From positions 104,679,989-104,743,988 of the forward strand of contig OY740772.1 of NCBI GenBank assembly GCA_963513935.1: a stretch of DNA of 64,000 bases, given 5' to 3'. The translations under genes were made by a program, and so were the position numbers. The notes under the pieces are model-generated. The model was not told the DNA's origin, made no database searches, and worked only from the letters and a program-made list of their open reading frames with translations. Shown piece by piece: positions 34,492 through 47,666 of the stretch (position 1 is the first letter of the stretch; each line of letters begins with the position of its first letter). The stretch comes from Aphrophora alni (lineage: Eukaryota > Arthropoda > Insecta > Hemiptera > Aphrophoridae).

Positions 34492-37179
34492 CTGAGTGTT
34501 ATTTCAAGTTTGGTCCACGAGGATATTGTTTCTCTCATAAAGGTGTTTGGTTTCTTCATGAGACACTACTTTCAGTAATTCTTCAAATTGTAACTCAGTC
34601 TTTTACATAAGCTTTATGTATTCACTACGATCATCCAAAGCTAGTTCTTTCAAGTCTCGAAGAAATCTCAATGTTTTCCCTCAGGTACATTCATTCCCTG
34701 ACCCATATACTTCGTGGTTGTTTTTTCAGCATACGTTGGCATAGTTCCTGCACTCCTATTTTTAGAAATTCCTGACATGCTTCATGAATAGATCGAAGTC
34801 AATAAAACACTGCACCAATTCCAAATAACACCTCTGAGTACTAGCTGTGTAACATGTCTGCTACCATTTCAACATTTATAAGATAAAGTTTTGATTCTTG
34901 ATATACTGATAAAAATGTAGCATCAAAAATGTGTTTAACAAATTTAAACTCGAAATCTTAATAATTTAAAAAGTTATAAATATTTTTTTAAACCACAAAA
35001 TGACCGACAGATGGAAAACATTTAAAGTTCGCACAATATTTTCTGAATATTCTGTATAAAGTTAGAGAATTTTCAGACTCATGCTAGAAGGCTGTAAGAC
35101 ATATATTCTATTCTCAGTAAATCATATTTTAACTGGGTAATTAAGTTTTCTAGTTGAAGACAAATTTTTCACTTAGCCATACAAAGTGAAATCTAGCACG
35201 ATATTTTGAAAAAGTTTGAAATTAATCAATAATGAAGAACCACCAACAGGTTATCGAACAAATTCGTAAGTTGGAACCAATGAGTTAAAAAACTGCAAAC
35301 TTACCAAATCAGATGCTTACAATGGAATATAACTCGGCACTATAATGGAACCACCTTCATATATAACACATTTCTTTTAAATTGAAAACTTTTTAAAAAT
35401 ACAAAGCATTGTACACATGTATAGGAATGAATAGGTATTTTTCAGAGATTGATAAGAATAATAATAAAATAATTTCTTTAACAAATCATATAATTAATTA
35501 GGATTATCGACAGGTTTTATGAATTTCAGAAAACATAAATAGCCGATACCCTAGAACAGCGGTTCTAAACCTTTTTTCCTCCCATACCCCTTATTAGGGT
35601 TTTCATTTATGAGTATCCTTCCTTTCATAAAACTAGTTTCTTTTTTTTTTTAATATTCAATATTCATATTTGAGTTGGCCTTCGACCTTGGTGCACACAA
35701 CATGTATATTGCATGCCTTAGTAATCTCTTCTTTCACTGCTGTCAATGACATTTCTTTTTTGAAATTCAATTCTAAAGAAGAATCCGTTGAAAATTCAAT
35801 TGATTCTTCATTTTCAGATATTTATATTATTTTGACAAGGGTAAAACCAATGGATTTGAAAATCAGTTCTGTTATCTTCACTATTTCACTTCAGAATACT
35901 GTCTGAATGACACCCTAAGTTCTCTTAAGTGAGTTATTACATTACTTTTAACTTCTTTGATAATTTCAACTCGTTCTTTGATAAGAAACTGTGAAGCTTT
36001 TCAAAAACTACACATTGATATAAGATTCCCAAAAATCCATTTTCTTTATCATAGACTCGATTTTGTCACATGCCTTAAAGATGGTTATGGAACTGTTTTA
36101 TAATCTTAAGTAAAAATGCATGGAACTGTTCATGTTTAAAATGCAGAAAGAATTATTTTTAGACAATTATTACTAGAGAAGAAATAAAAATTTATATGTA
36201 ACATTTATCTGATAGGATTGATATTCAAGATGGCAGCACTTGCTTATTGCTATTATTATTATTCTGTTTCTACTTGTTGCTAATCTGACACTGGTATTCT
36301 ATGCCAGGCAATAGATTTTCATCTCCTTATTTTCCTTTCATTTACTTTCACTTTTAGCCACACCTCGTATTAATTCATTTATACTATTATAGCTGTAGAC
36401 TTGATTGATAACATCATTTGCACAAACAATAATTATTAATAAACCATGACATCAGCAAATAATAATGTTAGTCATAGGCCAAAGGTAATTAAAAATGACT
36501 ATTTACTATTGTTTTATTAACTGTTTAAGTGTTTCACAACGTACCAAGATAAAATACTGTAGGAAAATTTTAAATAATAATTCCCACAAGGAAGAAAAAC
36601 TTATGTAAGAGGACATAAATTGAAGGACACATCCGGGATCTGACATTGGATTAAAATGAGCACATTAGACATATAAACTTAACTTAACCAAAAAGGACAT
36701 TTTTAAAAATTGATTAAAATAATTTGTATTATAACTTTCTCAAATGTAGTCTCTAAATTAGGAACAACTTAGGATGGCAAATTAACAGGCGAGCAGTACA
36801 CCTCTAAAATATTGCTTTTAAAGCAAAGATCTACTAACACAGTAGAGAGTATTTCAAACTGTTTTTATTAATTTACTACGCCTATTTTAAATACAATGAT
36901 ACGGAAATTTGATTTTTCAAAATGTAAAACAAAATTTTACAACTAAGAAAAAATTTGTTAGGATATTTTAGAAAACATTATGTTTAGCATTTTAACAGTA
37001 AAAATAAACACTTTTTATTCTTGCACATTTTTCTAAAATGTATATTTCACGAGCAATTGGAGTTCCGAAATGTAAAAATTATAAAAAATCACTATTTCGC
37101 AAATTGAATTACAGTACTCGAAACCATTGAAGTAATTTAGATCAAATCAAATTTTTAAATAATTGACTAACAGGGATCA
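34491..37179. other. No gene; possible hAT end at about 35556
   Basis: CAGCGGTTCTAAACCTTTTT at 35556 resembles the terminal repeat of hAT elements and precedes the hAT pseudogene, so it could be its 5' end. The partner was not identified. Otherwise AT-rich. Confidence 0.35.
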
Positions 37180-39060
37180 AATATTGACCGGATATGTTGT
37201 AAAAAACTTACTAAAAATTTACAAGAAACTAATAATTTGAACAGTCTTTTACTGGGAAGCCAGAAGCAAAATGGGCTAGAGGATTTAAATGGCAACATGA
37301 TCGACTATATTTTTATGGATCAGTTTTATTCAAAATTTCCGAAAAACGTAGCTGTGCGGAATATTATAAATGAAAAAAAAAGCGGTGCAGTGGGAAAAAA
37401 ATAAAAGGATTGAAGTAAAAAATCAAAGAACACAAAATATCGCAATACACTTAAATGAGTGTCTGAAACCTTGAAAATAAGCACAATGTTGTCACTGATA
37501 GAAGAAAACACAGCAAAAGGGTGTGCGATTCTCAAGAGAATTTTGGATGTAATAATAACTATGTTCACTTGTAATTTAACATTTAGAGGCCATCACTATG
37601 AAGACATCAACACTCTCCCAAAGACTCATATAGATGATGGAAAAAGTAAAATAAAGTATTTATCACTCTAAGTGCAATACAAAAGATTGGGTTGGCTTCA
37701 AAGTACGTTCTTAATGGTATTATAAGCTAAATTCAAGAAGCCCCTTTTTCCTCTTTAATCTTAGGTACAACTCAAGAAATACCTAAAACAGACCAAATGG
37801 CAGTAGTTATAAGGCAAGTGTTAGTTGAAAACAAACTAGAAGTTAAAAAATCGTTCTTGGGTTTTATGGCTCTCACTGATCAACATGCAGAGAAAATAAG
37901 TGGTTATGTTTGGAATTTCTTAGAAAAAAATAATATTTCAATTAAAAAATGCAGGGGTCATGGATATGATGGTGCAGCAGTAATGAGTGGTACATACTAT
38001 GGTATTCAATCCAGGATAAAACAATTATCACAAAATGCAGAGTACATGCATTGTGCTTCCAATAACTTAAACTTAGTCCTCAATGGTTCTGTAAATAATA
38101 TCACAGAAATTATAATTTTCTGACTTGGTGAAGCAAATAAATGTGCACTTTAGCAAAAGTCTCCCGAGAAGGCAAGCTTTACAAGAAACTTCCAATGAAT
38201 CGTGTATTGTTAACAAGACTCTCAAAAGGTATGTCCCAACAGATGGTCATTTAGGTACGATTGTTTGTTGGCTGTTAAAGGCAATTTTAAATCTATCTTT
38301 AACTGATTGACGGCAATAATTCTAAAATCGTAAAAGAATGAAGTAGTAGAAGAAGCAACAGTGCTCAAAAAGCAAATGTCAAGTTTTCATTTTATTTTGA
38401 TGTTAGTATTTCAAGGTAAGATCTTAGAGAAAATCATCATACCTTCGAAAACATTACAAAAACAAAATTTAGCTATCGATGAAGCAGTCATCCTCCTAGA
38501 AAGGAGTGTAATAGAACTGAAAAAAAACAGGAATAAGTTTGAAGAGCTTATTGAAGAAGCTAAAACGCTTGCCTGAGAGCTGGAATGCTGAGCCTACACT
38601 AACACTCAAGCAGAGAAGATAAATTAAACCATTTTTTTTACAAGTTTACCAAAGATGTAGGATTTATCAATCAAGAACACCGCTTTAAAGTTAAAGGTTT
38701 CAGAGCATGACAAAAAATATTAATAATAATTTTACCTTTTTGATGCCTAAATCTCTGACTGAGTGGACTGATTGTGAACTCAATAATTGTACCAGGAGGT
38801 TTTGTGAAAAATATGAAGATGTTGTGCCACAATGCATTGATTTCACAAATCGTCTGCTTAAAAAACATTGCCTCATTTGAAATCAAAAAGAGAAGCGTAA
38901 CAAAAGTTGTACAATTTGAACAATTTTTATTGATATAAAACAAAACCTTATCAAGCAACCTCTCTGACGTGTGCAGAGCCTGAAATGTTTTTGAGGTTTC
39001 CAGAGGAACTTATGAAATTAAGAATTAAAATTGAAAATAAAATGGACTTTAAAAAACTAC
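37180..39060 (+). pseudogene. hAT-type (ZMYM-like) transposase pseudogene
   Basis: Fragments in three frames appear in the correct order. RILDVIITMFTCNLTFRGHH contains the RGH motif. MALTDQHAEKISGYVW is followed by KKCRGHGYDGAAVMSGTYYG, the diagnostic G.GYDGAA.MSG motif, and CASNNLNLVL. VHFSKSLPRRQALQE comes before a degenerate LKR.CPTRW region. GKILEKIIIPSKTLQKQNLA leads to a helical segment, and FLMPKSLTEWTD to FCEKYEDVV. The order matches hAT proteins annotated as zinc finger MYM-type 1-like. More than five stops and frameshifts; the dimerisation end is unrecognisable. An old dead copy. Confidence 0.8.
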
Positions 39061-40739
39061 ATTATTGATATTCTTTAATTATTGATGTTTTAATATTTGT
39101 TATTTATTGATGACATTATTTAAACGTGTTAAGAGATATTTTTGACATATAATCACAAAGATAGCGCACAAGAGTTAGTAATTTGCTGCACAAACTTGGC
39201 TGCCTATGCATGCTTTTGATGATGAAAAACGTGCTATTGTAGTAGGGTTTCTGGTCTTAAATATACAAACTATGAAACTTTTGAATATATCTGGTTATTC
39301 CATACAGAGAGTTGATAATAAAATTAGTTAATTGGTCTTCAAGTAATACAATTTGCAAAATTTAGTTTTCCATTATAGGAAAAAAAAAAAGTTTTAGAAA
39401 AAGATGTCTGTAGAATTTTCAAACGATTTTGATCTTAATGGTCCACTTTAGAAAATTAATTTTCATTTTATTGAATGTAGAATAGTTCTAGTAGTTAAAT
39501 AAAAACAGTTTTAAACACTACTGTGTAGATTTAATGAATGGAAAAAGAGGTGTGCTGCTTCTCCATAACACAGAACTCACATACAGATAATAATATTAAT
39601 AGTTGAGTGAAATAAGATAAAAAACATCATTGCGGAGTGCCGTATTATTGTTTACGTCAATTCTTAGGTACATTTTAAGGTTGCATACCAAATTTGTCCC
39701 TATCTGGAGCTGAGCATAATAATTAATATCTGGTAATAACAAATTTTTATTTGCAAAATGATACAATTTTTAAAGTTTAAAAAAAATATATCACCATTTC
39801 CATAGCTCATACAAAAATTATAAAAAAATTTGTTCACTTATTGAATTACAAAGAAAATAAGATGGGTTTGAAGAAGATGATTTAATGAGTTGTTAGATAA
39901 CATAAATTTAATATTACTCATTCCTATTTTAAACAACTAACTATAAGTATGGAAATTATTGATTTTCATGAAACTTTAGGAAAACATATTTCTTACAAAG
40001 ATTAATAAACATTCTAACTTTCAAATAAACATATTGAAATATTATCTAAAATCCTCGTTTTTTGAAGAAAGTTTAAGGCCTTTAAAACAAGCAAAATGTT
40101 GGACACACTTGGATTGTCTTTTCAATTGTAGGTTTTTAAAAGTACTAATGCAAAAAAGAAAAAAGTCTATAGAATGTAATTAACTTTTTGTAATAGGTAG
40201 ATATATATAAATAAACATGAGAATCGTTTCACTGTATTGTTGTAGTAAAGTACGAAGCCAGCCAGCTGGAGTAGAGAATATAGTCAAGTCGAATCAGGTG
40301 TTTTTAAGAAAGACACGTTTCTACGCTTTCTCATTTTCACAATTATTTTAATACGCAAAGGAGTAAGCAAAATACATTTCAGTCTAATATATAGATTAGT
40401 TTATGAATAAATGCATAAAATGCATAATATAAGATATCTCAGCTGCTAATTAAGATATCAAAGTTTTTATTTATTTATTTAAAAAAAAAAATTTTTTTAT
40501 AGTCTTCATTTGTTTAATGTACTTGTACATGTTTAAACAGTTTTATTTCATGGAAAATTGTGATTTAAAAAAATGCAATTGCTTTTGCATAGAAGAAGTA
40601 CTTTTAAAAAACCTAAAATATATAAGAAAATTCAAGCCTGTACAATCTTTTGGACTATTTATACAAATCCTTAACGTTTTTGTGAAAAATGGATTTTTTA
40701 GTTATGTTTTAAATATTTTAAAATGAAATTTAGTATAAT
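39061..40739. other. No gene recognised
   Basis: Very AT-rich sequence, A runs at about 39378 and 40481. Nothing identified. Confidence 0.35.
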
Positions 40740-40890
40740 TATTATTCAACACAAAAAGCATTTTCTTTAAAGTTTCATTAAAAACCATCAATAATTTCTT
40801 CCCTCCATCTACAATTAAATTTAAAGCATGTGCAATTAATAATTCGGCAGTAGCTTTTGTTCGAAATGACTGTACAATCGACCATTACCA
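40740..40890 (-). pseudogene. Possible hAT transposase fragment
   Basis: The minus strand reads FRTKATAELLIAHALNLIVD then GGKKLLMVFNETLKK, resembling the C.AH.LNL.V..GLK motif of Ac/hobo-type transposases. Short and without the first Cys, so tentative. Confidence 0.35.
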
Positions 40891-43800
40891 TGCTCTAGAA
40901 TAAATTTAGCATTAACATGGAGCAATGTGTCAATGTGAAATTTTTCAACAACTTGTAATTCATAAATCTCCTATAGAAACGTTCTACTTATTAATAAAAG
41001 AAGTGTATCTATCAAGTTCTCACATTTTCAATTGGTTTAAAAAATGAGAGTAGAGAAGTGATTGTTCAAGTATCTGATAAATTACGTAACATCGATTGAA
41101 AAACTAGATGAGAATTTGAAGAAAATAAACATATCCTCGAAGATGGTGCTCTAGACTCTTCATTCCTGAGCAGAAGTAAACATGAATAAACATTTGTGGT
41201 GATATTTTTGTACACATGAAAAATGATTCTGACTTTTTAGAAAATATAATAACTTGTAACAAATCATGCTTTTTTTTCAGTATGATCCAGAAAGTAGTAA
41301 CAATCCATATATAGAAGACTTCAGTTCCATCAAGTCAAAAAAAACATAGAAGACCAAGTCCAAATTCAAAACAATAATTCTGAACAGTAATATCTGGTCG
41401 GTCTTGGAGGAACAAATCAATAACGTTTTAAAAATGTGTTATGTCAGAGAACCAGTTAATTAAGAACAATAATTAACAACTGATTTATAATGTGATAATT
41501 ATACTAACAAAAATTGAAATATCCGTGATGTAAATATCCGTATGTGTTTCATACCTTTTGATGAATCCTTTGTTGGCAAACAAGTTATTTTGACACTTTG
41601 ACGCTTGAATATTCCATGTTCATAGTTACTAGCTAGTCAACATTTACAGAATTTATATTTAAACAATAGATGTTCATACTTACACACAATTGACTCACTC
41701 TTGTATTGTTCAATTGCATTCAGTCCGTAATGAAACACAGTTACATAGCAAACTAATAAAACATTTTACCAATATTTTGTAATAATATAGATTTAGTGAA
41801 TATTAAATGAGATTAATGTAGAATAATTGTCTGTCGTTGCATTAACTTGAATGTGTTGCAAACTATTAGATGACGCTAACGCAAGATATGTTAACTATAA
41901 GCGGGCTCAGTGCCTTGGCTCTATAAAGCAATGGGTATGAGAGCAGTAAGATGCTTAGAAAAAAGCAAAACCTGAGCATGTCTGGTCAACTTGGTGTCAG
42001 TTTTTCTGGAGGGTTTAGAGAAATTCGTTAGGACATAATGTCACCTTGTTTTGACCAATCGTAGGTCCTCATTGAACAGTTATGTAATTATCCGCCATAC
42101 CGTGTGACATTGAGTTGCTTAACAAATTCAAAAACCGGTCCATCGAAACCGAATCAACCGGATATGACTGTTTGTTCAGGTGCTTGATAACTGAATATTA
42201 TCAGTTTTTTCACTATCCAAAAGATGGTTCATGTTGATTACATGGACGGATTTAGACTTTTGCTGCCTTGGGCAGAAAATAATTTACTGTCATTTGGTAC
42301 ACTCTCTTCAAGCCTGTTCACCTTCTTAGTTTACCAATATCATAAACTAGATGATTTAATATGGGGAAGGAGGCGTGCGATATTCAAAACGAGATATATT
42401 ACTTACATAATAGATTAATTCTATAAGAATAGTCAGGAACGTGTATCTAGTCAGAAGAATGTTTTAGAGTTAAATGTTTAAATATAAAATAAATAATATG
42501 GTCCATCTGACGACCCTGTTCGAATCATAGAAAAGAGATCTGACAATACTATTCACACCAAACCCTCTATATATTTCTGTCAAATAATAAAAAAATCTTC
42601 CAGAACATTCCAAATCCAAATTAATAACATCATCGTTGATAGAAACAATAAAATTTGTGTCTTGATGTGAGCCAAAACAAAAGACACTTCTCAAGAAAAC
42701 TCCATTAATGAGGTCTCAAGGCAGATTATTGCATGGTTGAGTCAATTATTTTAAAATCTTAGGATAATAACAAAAGTTATTATTCTACGAAAATATCAAA
42801 GTGCAGTATTTAACTAAAAATAAACCTCAAACTCAGAGCGTTGAACTATTTTAAAAGTAATAAATTCAGTGAATGTGTGTTTGATATAAAACACGCTAAG
42901 TTATAATAAACCATATTCTTGAAAATTTTATTAGAGGAACTATTTCATTCAAATTTAGAACCATTAATAAAAAGAACTTAAGGAATTATTACAAATATTT
43001 TGTAGTATTGGGAAATTTTGTTAGTTATTAAAATAAAAAGGGACGTACAGATTTATTTGAGTTAATTAAATGTTATGACTATTTGATGATCATTTTGATT
43101 TGATTAAAATTTAAGACGGTTTGGTGAACATTTTGATTTTGGTCTTATTTTATGAATATATGGGTTTCAGATTGGATTAGAATTGTTAAGATTTAAGTAT
43201 TTTTCTGTCGTTCTAAATTTTATGTTACATTTATGGATTTCAGATATCACGACTGTATTTTAATTTAAGTAATACACTCCTCCGAAGAATTCATGCCCAG
43301 GGATTAACTTTAATTTTAAAAAAAGAGTACATGTGCCCAACCACATGTTGCCGCTCTATAATTGCATTTATAATTTGAGTATGCATGTACAATAGTAGAG
43401 TAAAATAATTCATGTTTTAAAATCAATAGTTCCGCGATCGGAGGAAGCATGAAGGTTATAATAACACTAATATTATATGTACAATATGTCTATAAAGACG
43501 TAGGTACAATGGACATAAAGGTGTACAAAATTTTGACGGATAACTACCAAATATACAACAGTCATCAGATAGATCCCACAAATCCATGTTCAATCACTTA
43601 AGTAAAAAATGCAACTGTTTTGAAAACTTGACAGACACTTATGGACATGAGGGTTGGTGATAACACGCCGGGGAAAAGGAGAGTCACCCTCACTTCGTAG
43701 AAGTACAGTTCAAATTTAAACTATTCACGGTAACAACCAGCGCTAATATATCACATTCAGATCGAGTTAAAAATAAACAGTAATGGAAGGGCTTCATTCT

Positions 43801-45145
43801 TTAATGCTCACAGCAATCACATTTCCCCAGTATTTTTATTTATTACTAAACCTAGGTAAATATGTGTTTGAAAATCAATATTTCTAATTTTTGTTTTTCT
43901 AACAAATTTTGCGACCCCAGATGGATACCTATTCCGTCTACTGGGAAATATATCCCTGGTTGATTAGGTGTTTGAAGGTCAAACTGTTAAACTCCTCTAC
44001 TATAAGAAGGTTTTGTCAATATTTGATGAACAAGTATGAAGAAAAAGACCAGAAATATGGTAGAACAACTCAAGAATTCACCAAAACAAAGTGTCAACAC
44101 GCAATGAGTTGTACGTCAAAATGTTTTTCGTGTAGCACGGAAATCCATCAGTTTGATCTAACCCATGTGACCTTTTATTTATGAACTGGAATAAAATTTC
44201 TATAGCTGTATTTTGTTTATTTTATTTATATACTGATCACGTTACTGGAAAAAGTTATCGGGTAATATTCCTGCCAGTAAAATATGGAAGAAAAATTTGA
44301 ATTTCAAGAATGGGAAGAAATTATAATGATTATTATTAAGGGAAAAGCGATGGGGGGGGCTGATGAAATTATCAGAAGATGATCTCCAACATGGTTTTCG
44401 ATAGTGGAAAATTTGCTTGGAACAGTAAAGGGATTTTTAAAGGAGTACACAGAAGGGTATAACATTTCCCATATATAATTTGTTGATTTCTTTTTTTAAA
44501 TCAGTCTAGTTATTTTGTAGAAACATATATTTAACCTTTAACAGGTTAATGACAAGTTTATTGCAAAATAATTTTGATTTTCACAGATAGTTAGCAGATT
44601 TAACTATAAATTATTAAAAGTCTTGTGCTTGTATAAAATATTTAAAAACTTTATTTTGTTTCAATTATTTTTAACTGTCAAAAAGGGTTATGCATTTCAT
44701 TATTTAATCGTAATGCTCAGTCTAGAACATGTATATGTCAATTGTTCATTTTAGTTTTATCATATTGTAAACATGTTAAATTTATTGCCTATAAAAAAAG
44801 TTTAAGGATAGTAAATAATATAGAACTGAATTATTTATACCTAAACTCATCATTTTAATAATATTTTTTCAGTTTACTACTACAGTAGTTAGCAATGTAT
44901 AGGTACTGTTTTAGTTAAGAGGGTTGTAGATATTTTTTTGTTCTTTGGTGCAGCATGATCAATTGGTACCAAAACTTTTTTTTTTTAGTGGGAATTACTT
45001 ATTTTAATAATTGCAAATGTAATTAAAATAAAACTTTAATACGATTTCTCGAAAATACGGTTATTATATCAAATGCATTTCAATGAGAACGTCACCATAT
45101 TTAGTAATGCATAAGGACAATAATCAAACTACACCTAACTAGTAT
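40891..45145. other. No gene recognised
   Basis: 4.2 kb of AT-rich sequence. Short open frames (for example 43909-44184) have no recognisable motif. I searched the minus strand for the missing PP2C exon (a DN(I/V) motif) and found no convincing match. Confidence 0.35.
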
Positions 45146-45158
45146 TGTAGCTTATCCA

Positions 45159-45197
45159 TTGCTGAAGATGGTAATATTGTCACTGAAATGTGTTTGA
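45159..45197 (+). ncRNA. Hammerhead-like motif
   Basis: TTG, CTGAAGA, T, GGTAAT, loop, GTCACT (five or so pairs), GAA, ATGTGT, T, TGA. The core C3 and G8 are both canonical here. It sits in the sequence TAGCTTATCC..AATAAACG resembling the right arm of 19808-19943. Confidence 0.45.
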
Positions 45198-46879
45198 TTT
45201 AATAAACGTATTTGTGAAAAATTGTGTTCAACTTTTTTTTAAATTCAATACATCTCAAAAGTCAACTTCAATATTTATTTATAATCAATCAATTTATTTG
45301 ATGACTGTGTTATGATGTAATAATTGAGGTTGATTATGAAAGTGAGGAAGAATTAGTGGCAAACAATGCAAGTGATTTGATTGACATTCATGATTCTCAG
45401 TGTAGGTAAATTAATGAATGAAACAGTGTGGTGTTGTTATTATCAATGATTTTACAAATTCTAAATAAATTGCCCATCTCCACAGAATGCTTTGAAGCAC
45501 ATAAAATTGAGGTTTTAGTGCTATCATCTAACGGCCTACACCTGTAAATTAGAAGATAGCTTGCCATATTATAGAGCTCCAAGAGGGATGTTAAATAATT
45601 TCACTCATTCTCTTCCTCTCCAGTTAGGGCTCAAAATGACTCTCAATGCACTAGTTTTAAGTGTCATTATACTACCATAGTGGCGCACGACTATACAAAA
45701 CCTTTCAGACCCAATTTCTATTTTGATTAGTATTTATAATACTTTATACATTATAAAAACACAGGTTGACACCAATTCTTTTACTCGAAATTTCCTAGAC
45801 AGTGTTCCACGAATATATTAAACTTTTTAAATGGTTATGCTGGACCATACATAATTCAATAAAGATCAAATGTTGTAGTTATGTTCCTAAAAAACTAAAA
45901 AGTATATAAATAAATTTGAGAGTTTTATCTTGTAGCAAAACAAAATGATGGGTTTTGAAATAAGCACATTTTTTGAGAAATTAGATCCCTATGCATGGCC
46001 TATATTTTTGTTTTCCGATACCTCATGAACCAGCATTTTTGGAAAGATGCTTGCCAATACCTTTTTGTTTGGGTTCTTAGAAGCAAAAAGGGACCTTGAG
46101 CAAAATTTGATCAAAATCTTATTATTTTTCCCTTAATGGCAGTTACCCCCAAATTTCCAGTTAACAAAAATATGAAAGTTACAAGAAATGGCAAAAATGT
46201 GTCTATAAAAGGCCTTCCACAAGGAGCACCTAAAAAGTCTAACGAGTATTAGCTGTCAGTACGGTAACTAGAAGATTAACTAGTGATAGAATTTCCACTA
46301 TTTTTTTAAAGAATCTTTGCATGAAATGTGTGAAATTCATTGAGTCATAAAAAGATATTCATAAGGCAGTTGCTTCAATTTTGTTAAAAAGCAAAAACCC
46401 TCTTGGTTACCAAAACCTTATAAAAGAAGGAAGAAAAGATCATAAGAGTTGGTCAAAAGAGACATGAAAGTAAATATAAAAGAGAGGGATATAACCCAAG
46501 ACTACATGAAAATTTGTATAAATCCTGCTATGTTCCCTTGGGTTACACATTAATCTTGTACACATTAAAGTCAGCCCCTGACATCCTTCAAAAAACCCTC
46601 ACAATGACCCACATTATCTCAAACTGGTTATAACTAGAGATAAATCATGAGTATAATTATATGACCCAATCTTTACACTAGGAAAGTCTTTTAGTTCAAA
46701 AAATGTGTGTTAAAGTAGGAGGAAAGCCATGTTGATAATTTGTTTGTATTAAGGTTTTCTTCATGAGTATACTGCTGCAGGATAAAGTAATTAATAAATA
46801 AGGAGTACTGACTGAGGAATGCAGTAAAAAGGAAACAGGTAGATTAATTACAACAATGTACTCGCCAGTTCATTAAATT
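45198..46879. other. No gene recognised
   Basis: Mixed sequence, no recognised feature. Confidence 0.35.
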
Positions 46880-47133
46880 TCATGTAGGGTTTTTTGGAAA
46901 AACATAGAACCAGCTAGGAGCCTCAGTGTCTTTCAGCGAGAGATCCTGACATGGCTCCTTGTGATGTTTTCTAATTTCCAAACTGAAAACTCCACTGAAG
47001 AGGATCCAATTTTTTGTAAAATAATCCATGTGTGCTGAGTATAATCCCTCATTCACAAGTTGTCTGTGGGCGGTAAAAAATGCATGCATGCGCAACCTCC
47101 CACTGGAGGTCACCTCCCATGCTTCATTTGTTT
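46880..47133 (-). other. Possible alternative terminal exon of the PP2C gene
   Basis: A good acceptor (TTTAATTTTTCCCGTAG) ends at 47134. The sequence after it is open for 83 codons (ETNEAWEVTSSGRLRMHAFF and on, ending FVFPKNPT-like) to a TGA at 46880-46882. Its phase fits the donor of the 47502-47666 exon. It does not resemble the expected PP2C C-terminal part (GS.DNITV), so it would give a truncated phosphatase or is chance. No poly(A) signal seen close by. Confidence 0.25.
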
Positions 47134-47371
47134 CTACGGGAAAAATTAAAGTCAGATATGTTTTTAATAAACCTCATAATTATATTAAATTTACTAACAG
47201 TTAAATTTAGACATTAACCTTGGAAAGTGGTCCTTGGTATTACCTAGTAATACACAAATAGAAAAACACACAATAAAACACTAAAGTTCTGAAATATTTT
47301 GCAAACATTGTTCACTTTCTCAATCAGTAAAGAGTATAAAAAGAAGTATTATATATCTACATCCCTACTGT

Positions 47372-47431
47372 AATATATGTATATGTATATACATATATAT
47401 GTATGTGTATATATATATATATATATATATG
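47372..47431. repeat. TA/TG-rich microsatellite
   Basis: TATATGTATATG-type repeat passing into pure TA. Confidence 0.9.
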
Positions 47432-47501
47432 TCAGAAAATAAATGTAGAATAATAACCTGTACATGTAAAAATTTAAGAAGTTTATATTTTGATTAAATA
47501 C

Positions 47502-47666
47502 CTGGACATTCTGCTAGATGATTGTAGATGGCATTAGTTGCTTCCTTTTCTGTAACATAGTCCCAAAGCCCATCACAGGCAAGTATTAACATATCTTCTG
47601 AACCATCTAGATGAATACTTTCTACGTCTGGATCTGCACTAACATAAGGTTTGTACTTTACATCAC
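47502..47666 (-). CDS. PP2C/PPM1E-F-like phosphatase, exon d
   Basis: This 165-bp exon follows acceptor TTTTTTTCAG and ends at a GTATTT donor; phase 1 at both ends. Joined to the previous exon it reads GDVKYKPYVSADPDVESIHL, DGSEDMLILACDGLWDYVTE and KEATNAIYNHLAECP. AIGD and ACDGLWD carry metal-binding aspartates of the PP2C active site; the match to the PPM1E/PPM1F (CaMK phosphatase) group is strong. The final part of the fold, with the DN..V motif, should lie in the next exon, which I did not find in the window. Confidence 0.93.

Noticed and set aside
42180..42290. Minus-strand SEKTDNIQLSS as the missing PP2C DN motif exon
   Set aside because: The residues after DNI do not fit the PP2C hydrophobic strand and the preceding sequence shows no homology.
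43909..44184. Plus-strand open frame of 91 codons
   Set aside because: No domain, splice context or homology visible; chance length in AT-rich DNA.
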